Source of the DNA: Obelidium mucronatum | Lineage: Eukaryota; Chytridiomycota; Chytridiomycetes; Chytridiales; Chytriomycetaceae | Direction: 5' to 3' | NCBI GenBank assembly: GCA_025765595.1 | Contig: JAIVFH010000039.1 | Span: 186,001 to 250,000, forward strand | Length of the DNA: 64,000 nt | Part shown: positions 57,417 through 64,000 of the stretch, piece by piece | How the letters are laid out: each line of letters starts with the position of its first letter | Position numbering within the stretch: position 1 is the first letter of the stretch | Notes under the pieces: model-generated | The model's input: only the letters and a program-made list of their open reading frames with translations | What the model was told of the DNA's origin: nothing | Database searches by the model: none | Program-made: the position numbers and the translations under genes

Positions 57417-60400
57417 CTATGCTGCACGAGCAGCTGTTTCTGCCAAGCTGCGGAGCAACTTGGCATTGGCTTCACCTGTTTCATCAACAAGAGATGAAAA
57501 GGCAGAGTCCGGACGATTAAGCAACGCGTTAGGGGAATCAAATTCCACCAAACGTCCTTGATCCAACACCAGAATCTTGTCATAGTCAATCAATGTGTTT
57601 AACCTGTGGGCAACACAAATTACAGTTGCGTCGGCGAAATCTTCTCGAATCACTTTTTGAATAAATGTGTCGGTTTCCATGTCTACACTTGCAGTTGCCT
57701 GTTTACATTATGACGTTATAAAAGGGGATGGGGCAACAACAGACGCAGAGAGCGGTCCCTTCATACCTCATCAATAAACAAGACTTTACTCTGCCGCAAC
57801 ATGGCTCGCCCCAGACAAAGCAGCTGTCTCTGACCAACAGAAAGATTGTCTCCACCTTCAGTTACGGATGACTCGAGTTTCTGATCTTGACCAACAACGT
57901 ATTCCTTTAAGGCGCAACGCTCAAGGACATTCCATAAGGTTTCGTCAGTGTATTCATTCATGGGGTCTAAATTGAATCGAATTGTTCCCTCTGTTTTATC
58001 GGGGTTTTAAAGTAAGTAAAGAAGAAAAGAGGAACGAAAAAAAAAAAAACGTTTCTAAAATTTTGTACCAAACAAAATCGGAGCTTGAGGAATGATTGAT
58101 AATCGGCCTCTCAAAGTTTCCAGCGGCACCATGCTGATATCGACGCCATCCAAAACGATGGTACCTGCACTCGATTCCACGATTCTGAAAGCGGCTGTAA
58201 TAATGGTGCTTTTACCAGCTCCCGTTCTTCCTACAACTCCAACTTTCTCTCCAGATTTTATAGAGAATGAAAGGTTGTGAAGAACTGGGTCCAAATCAGC
58301 ACGGTATCGCAACCCCAAGTTCTGGAACTCCATATTTCCGGTACTGGGCCACGTTTTTGATACTTGCACGACATTTTCTTGACCTTCTTGTTGTCGCTTT
58401 TCGCGAGGGAGTTCGTTGATGTAGTGGCAGATGCGTTCAATGGAATTCATTCTGGCTTCCAAATCTGCGAGTCTTGGTAACACCATATTAATCAGTGTCA
58501 TCAAGGTGAGTGCGTATGAAAGTGCGAGGCCCAATAAGGGAGTGTTTGCGTTGGAGATTAACCCAATCAGAGCAACTCCGAAAATCAGTAGCGCAACGAA
58601 TCCTTCGGCGCGGTTTGACATCCAGCATTCGGCTACAGATTTGATGTAGATTGGTTGGTTTCCGGCATCCAAAAGAATATTTTGTATCGAAATAAAGCCG
58701 TCAACGGATTGGTACGAACGGATGGTTGAAAGCCCTGAGAGGGTTTCGGAAATATGGGCGTAAAGAGGCGATCTTCCCAGATTTTCTAATCTCTTGAGCT
58801 CTCGGATCGATCTGGATTTTTTTTAAGCGTAAGTGATTTTTAAGTTTTTATGGGTGCTGTGCAAATGTGGATGACACTCACGATCGGAAAAACTTGAGGA
58901 AGTGGATGTAGAGAGGAATCATGAGCACCACAAATATCAAACAAAGAGGCACAGCGTAGGAAATCAGCACGATGATTCCAACAAGAGAGAGCATCATTTC
59001 AACAACTGCTTGGATAAGGATTGGCAGTTGACGATCCGTTTCTGCAAAGTCTTTGGAAAACCGCGATACGATTCTTCCAATTGGGTTTGTCTCAAAGAAA
59101 TACATTGGCGCTTGCATGACGCTATCCAAGCACTCATTATGCAAATGACGACCAGCACGAATCGTAGCAACAGCAATTGCATAGGACATGATAATCAGTA
59201 ACGCTGCTTGGCCCAACGCCAGTCCAAAGTATGCCCAAATATAGCCTGGCCCAGAAAATCCAGGTACTGTATCAGAAAGCCAAAATGTCAACCACATGTC
59301 TGTTGTCACACGATCCGTCTGCCACAAGAAAGCGCAGAGTAAAATCATTGTGCATAGGAAGTAACCACCAGCCTTTTGCAAATACACCAAATAGTACTTT
59401 GATTCCACTCGCCCAACAGCACGCTCTTCAACAGTCATTAGAGCTTTTGGTGCTACTGGTTGCTTTGAATCATCTGGTGTTGCTTGATCACAAACATCCT
59501 CCTTGGACACCTTTTTCTGGATTGAAACGGGTGTGGCCTTTGGTGATTGGGTTTTTTTGACATCTGGTTGTGTATCGTTTTGTGGAGCATCATTTTGAGG
59601 AGCGTCGTTTTGACTGCAAAAAAAAACGTTAACAGAATATCAAGGGCATGGAATATAGAAACACTCACTCTTGCATCATGGCTGCGAATGATGCGCCTCT
59701 ATTAATTAGCTCGTCAAATGGTCCTTGTTCTACAATCATTCCATCTTGCAACATCACAATATGGTCCGCGTTATGTGCAACGTGGAGCTGATGTGTTACC
59801 AAAACCACAGTCTTGCCCCTGCAATACTGAAGAATACACTTCTCCAACAGGTGCTTCCCAACGTGTGAATCTACAGCAGCCAAAGGATCATCGAGCAACA
59901 GAATATCTCGATTTGCGTATACAGCTCGAGCCAATCCCACACGAGCTGCTTGACCACCACTGAGAGTCACGCCCTTTTCTCCAATCTCTGATAAATCCCC
60001 ATCCGCAAACAAAGTCAAATCGCGTTCTAAAGAGCAAACGTGAAGAACTTCCTTGTATCTTTTTTCGTCAAAAGGGGCTCCGAACAGAATATTTTGTTTA
60101 ATTGAGGCACTTTGCAGCCATGGAGTTTGGGAGGCATAGCTGATCCGGCCGTAGATCTATAAATAGATTATGAGAAATCAAAGCATCTTTCATTTCTCGC
60201 AAAACTTACATCCACGGAACCACTGGTCCTCTCCATGTCTCCCAGAATAGCATGAAACAAGCTGGACTTCCCCGAGCCGACTTTCCCCACAACAACGACA
60301 AGAGACCCAGAAGATATATTTAAATCAATATCTTTCAGCTGCCGCGATCCTGGTGACGGAACCGCTCTCAATTCTAACAGAGTATCTTCATTTTTGTCAA

Positions 60401-61789
60401 TAGGCAATGATTCTTCAAGGTCGCTTGCGTTGGGCCACGAGAAATTGGAGCTTTTCATGACAATAGCATCTTTGTTTCCTTCATCGGGTTGGTGAAAGAC
60501 CGGGAGGTTCTTCCTGTCGGGTACCAGAAGAAACTCTGCTATTCTTTCGAATGACACCATTCCTGTCCAAGCCAATCTAATAGAGAAAAATGCATGTTTA
60601 ATAAACAAAAAAATAGAAGTAAGCTTTGACACAACACGTACTGGAAGCAAAAGGGGATATACTGGACAGGCAATCGGATCAGATTAACAATAGTCAGCGC
60701 TGTAAAGACAGTAGCCGGAGTGAGAGTGGTACCAAAGGCAAACAGAAGCCCGAATATAATCAAGTTGGTCATAGTTGGAAGCACATTGATGAACATTGCA
60801 AAAATTACAGAGATCAGTCTGATTCGACGTTGGAATCCAAGCTCCACCTCCCGCTCGTCCTTAATTCTGGCGGTAAAAGACCTTTCCCAAGCAAACAACT
60901 TAACAATCTTCATTGCGTTAAGGACTTCCGACGTCGTCTTTACTCGATCGTCCGTGGCTTTCAAAGCACCCCGTTCCAACTTCATGACTCTTGACATTAC
61001 CAACGAGTTGAGGGAGATTCCAACAACCAGAAATAACATTCCAATTGCTCCAGAGAGACCCAAGTATATGATGCAGAGAATAGCAAGACCAATGGCTTGT
61101 GCTGGCAAACAAACCAACGCATGGATATCTCGGAAAAAGTTTTCCAGGTTTGCACAATCCGACGCAATCAGGTTAAACACTCTGCCATTGGAAAACTTGA
61201 GACGTGACGCCGTTGACATTGTCAGCGACTTTTGGTATATGATAGAGGACATGGTGCCTCGGACCGCCATCCCGATCCCCCGCATAAAGTACTGCGAAGA
61301 GTTCCATCCGAATGCATTACCCAACTGATTCAAAAGGAACATACAGCATAGAAAGTACCCATAGTTCTTGGACCCTCCATCCATTTCGGAGAGGTAGTTC
61401 AAGAAGGCAGACATGATGATAGGGGCAGCAGTGTTTGTTACAGCTGAGGAAAAGTGGAAGAGAAGACCGGCAATCATCTCCTTTGGATACATCCATACAC
61501 AGGCATAGAAGAGTTTGAGTTTGAGTTTCTTGACGTTTTCGGGACTGTCGATGTTTCCCTCCATGCTTTGAATGAAATCAACAACATCCAAACGTAGACG
61601 TTCGGCATAGGAGGCTGTTTCGTACTTTGGAAGCAGACGGAAGAGGTCGCTGAAGTCGACTGGTCGTTTAGAAGCAAGAACGAGGAATGGAGTCAGCCAT
61701 GATTGGACTGGAAACTGCCACCAGGCTGCAGCAGCTTCCCATGAAGGCGCTGTAGATCCAATGCCCTGCACTAATGCTTCTTTGTCCAT
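57417..61789 (-). CDS. ABC transporter, ABCC (MRP4-like) full transporter
   Basis: Exons (minus strand): 61789-60642, 60576-60210, 60156-59669, 59613-58882, 58811-58069, 57990-57767 and 57698-57417, giving 1327 aa, the size of short MRPs lacking TMD0. Order is TMD1, NBD1, TMD2, NBD2. NBD1: Walker A GKVGSGKSSL, signature LSGGQAARVGLARA, Walker B ILLLDDPLAAVD. NBD2: Walker A GRTGAGKSTI, signature LSVGQRQLLCLGRA, Walker B VLFIDEATASVD (across an intron). The linker carries a QNDAP repeat. Such pumps export organic anions and conjugates. Both sites look intact. Confidence 0.96.
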
Positions 61790-61938
61790 TCTTGTTTGAT
61801 TTTGACAAGTGTTTCGGACCGGAAGGAACGGAATTCAAAAAATATCGAAAATTTTCGGATTTCTCATCACCCATAAAATCAGCGAAAACAGTTTAAAATA
61901 AGCCAACTTTAATAGAAATAAGCAAGAGAGCGAACAGC

Positions 61939-64000
61939 TTACTGCCCAATCTTGGCAAAGTATGGAGAAAGGAATTCAAAGAAGGCAAACTGCGAAGGCT
62001 CAGTTCCATACTTGTAGATGAATCTCGACGCCAAGTAACTGCCGAAAATAGCCTTCACGTAATTTTCAGGAACCCGTTTCAACAAAGTTTCCAACCCAAG
62101 CTTGTCAAGAAGAAGTTTAGGGAAGGCTTCCTTCAACACAATCTTTCGCAAAGGAACATTCTCCCAAAGAGTTGTGCTCTGCAACTCCTCATTCAATCGG
62201 ACAATGCCAACAGAGAGATTGTCCGAAAGAACAGACTTCGGCTTTCCTGTTCGAAGAGCTTCGCGCCACAAGCACTCGAACTCAAGTTCAGCCGTCTTCT
62301 CAATGAATGCCTGAACTGACTTGACATATTCTTGGTAGAATGGAGGCACGACGCCATCATGCACTTGCATATGCTCATGGAATTCTTCATCATTAAACGA
62401 CAAGGCAGCCAAGACTTCCAAGGAAGATGAAGTGACACCTCCCTTGTTGGCAGAAGCGTCTTTGAAGAGAGTAACTCCGGCTTTTTCCAAGCGAAGACGA
62501 GCCTCTTGAGTAATAAACAAGTTTGCTCCTTCGACAATGTACTTGAACCTTGGGTTACCATCCAGTCCAAACATTGTGTCTACATTGGTGAGGTCAATGG
62601 CTTCAGGTCTACCACCACAAGGAACAAAGATATCCGCAGACGACAATGGATTCAAGTGAAACTCGTTTCTGAACTTTAGCCCGCTGTCCACAATAGTACC
62701 ATCTGCACAAAGAATAATTAAAATTTCATCAAAATAAAATGCAGAACTAACCTGGAAGTTTCACGTTAACTTCATCCACCAAGACTCTAAAACCTTTCTT
62801 GGATAGTTTTGAAACATCAAAGTGGTTGACCATCAATCGTGAGGTTGCCAATCTTAGCATTTCTTCACGATGGATTCCTTCTGGGTCACAAAGCACTCCA
62901 GATCCATCCACAATACCAATGGTGCGGTCTTTGGAAATTTTGATTTCATTAGAGCCCAAGTCTCCATCTGGTCCTCCAGTTTGCATCTTTGTAATGTTCT
63001 CTTCCTTAAGGCCGAGTTTACGGTAGATCCCAATAACGTATTGATGCACAGAACGAGTGGTCATTCCATACAAATCATGTGGGATGCCACCAAGGGATTG
63101 AGACTTTCCAGTTGTGAACGCCTTCCAGAACGACGCGCCTCTAACGAGAAAAAATCAGATACTTTTCATGGAATGACCTGCACCCCACAAACCTCTTTCT
63201 CGCATGTTGGGACGCCCAATCCATGTAATCGGCAGTCCCTTCATCGGGACCAAAAAAGAGAATCTCTGGTCTCCCATACTTGTCCACAATTTTCTCCTTA
63301 ATACCAGGAGATTCCCCAGGAATCAGCAAATCAAGAATACAGTCCACATACTTATCAAAAGCAACTTTTGGATTGTCTTGCTGGTTAATGTCCAACAAGA
63401 TGGTTCCCTTGGAGCCACCTTCCGGAATATCCTTGTTTTTTCTTTGTTGGGTATTAGCCAAGTTGTAGTTTTCATCAAACAGACTTCTCAAGTTGATGGA
63501 GTACGCTTCTCGGTTACGCGATTTGACAATACGGATACCACCCCGTGCAATGTCTCGGAATCGCAGATGGAATCCACGAAATTCAGATCCAATCACAAGG
63601 AACATTCCATACAGCGGTTGTGGGTACTCGACATCCGGAAGGAACTTTGGATCCATCCTGAAGGAAAGAGCCACCTTGGTTGGCTGGTAGAAATTGGTTT
63701 TCAACACATGTTTGTTGAAGGTCACATATGACTCGAAAATCATCAGTTCGTGGTTGTTTTGAACAGTCTTGCGGATCTTGTCCATCAATTCGGCCTCCGT
63801 CAAAATCGGAGTAGTCTGCAATCTTTGATATGACAAACTTGGCTTCAAATCATTCTGCGCTGGGTTGATGTAGTGAACCATAGCAAAATTCATATACAGA
63901 AGCTTCAACAGGTCAGGGTAGAGCTTGATGATATCCAGAATGTATTCACGAGTAAAAGTGTCACTACGAAGACGCTTTTTGATTTTTGTAAGCACTTCGG
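61939..64000 (-). CDS. GDH2: NAD-specific glutamate dehydrogenase, large yeast GDH2 type (3' part)
   Basis: Exons seen (minus strand): beyond the window to 63193, 63140-62752 and 62702-61939; the 5' part is cut by the window end. About 653 codons are present of an expected 1000 or more. Motifs: RDIARGGIRIVKSRNREAY, the catalytic-lysine region PEGGSKGTILL, LFFGPDEGTADYMDWA, TGGPDGDLGSNEIKIS (NAD-binding), FVPCGGRPEAIDLTNV, YIVEGANLF, LFKDASANKGGVTSSSLEV. It deaminates glutamate to 2-oxoglutarate using NAD. The size class matches yeast Gdh2 rather than the 50-kDa enzymes. Confidence 0.95.

Overview
This is a nuclear eukaryotic window. Almost every gene is cut by short GT-AG introns, mostly about 47 to 110 bases, and neighbouring genes sit tens of bases apart on alternating strands. 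Standard stop codons are used. The gene set mixes features best known from fungi (large yeast-type NAD-glutamate dehydrogenase, CBS-PB1 protein of the Mug70 kind, YGR012W-type cysteine synthase, mL58-like mitochondrial ribosomal protein) with an LRRC43-like protein known from motile cilia. I infer an early-diverging zoosporic fungus or a close relative. This is an inference from gene content, not a phylogeny.

Layout. 1-3.2 kb: end of one WD-like gene, a second WD-like gene, and copy 1 of an unknown gene family. 3.4-12.8 kb: CAP10 glycosyltransferase, NAE1, membrane-anchored cysteine synthase, nucleoporin NDC1 and phosphomannomutase. 13.2-14.7 kb: family copy 2. 15.4-24.9 kb: mL58-like protein, PLOD-type glycosyltransferase, CNOT9, a Sec14-like protein and ATG7. 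25.0-31.5 kb: SLC49-type transporter, argininosuccinate synthase, another glycosyltransferase and a B-type cyclin. 32.1-41.3 kb: LRRC43-like protein, a P4-ATPase flippase, and MOCS1A followed by MOCS1B. 41.6-48.5 kb: RPS11, SLU7, UNC50, a novel CCCH/CCHC zinc-finger protein and the tiny TFIIH subunit GTF2H5. 49.1-50.6 kb: family copy 3. 50.9-64 kb: a CBS-PB1-BTB fusion, RPN1, an ABCC transporter and the 3' part of NAD-GDH.

Most genes are single-copy housekeeping functions (protein turnover, mRNA processing, molybdenum cofactor and amino-acid metabolism, membrane transport, glycosylation) with no operon logic, although some spacings are extremely tight. Exon joins below were worked out by hand from splice signals, frame closure and family knowledge. 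For nearly all multi-exon genes the joined exons give an intact frame of the expected family length.

The most unusual items are: (1) a three-copy gene family with no recognised domain, a shared TATA promoter and introns that look mosaic between copies; (2) a protein with four tandem CCCH-X-CCHC composite zinc modules; (3) a CBS x4-PB1-BTB fusion; (4) a MOCS1A-MOCS1B arrangement 22 bases apart, with an 11-base microexon carrying two iron-sulphur cysteines; (5) several genes whose first exon is very GC-rich and alanine-rich while the rest of the gene is AT-leaning.
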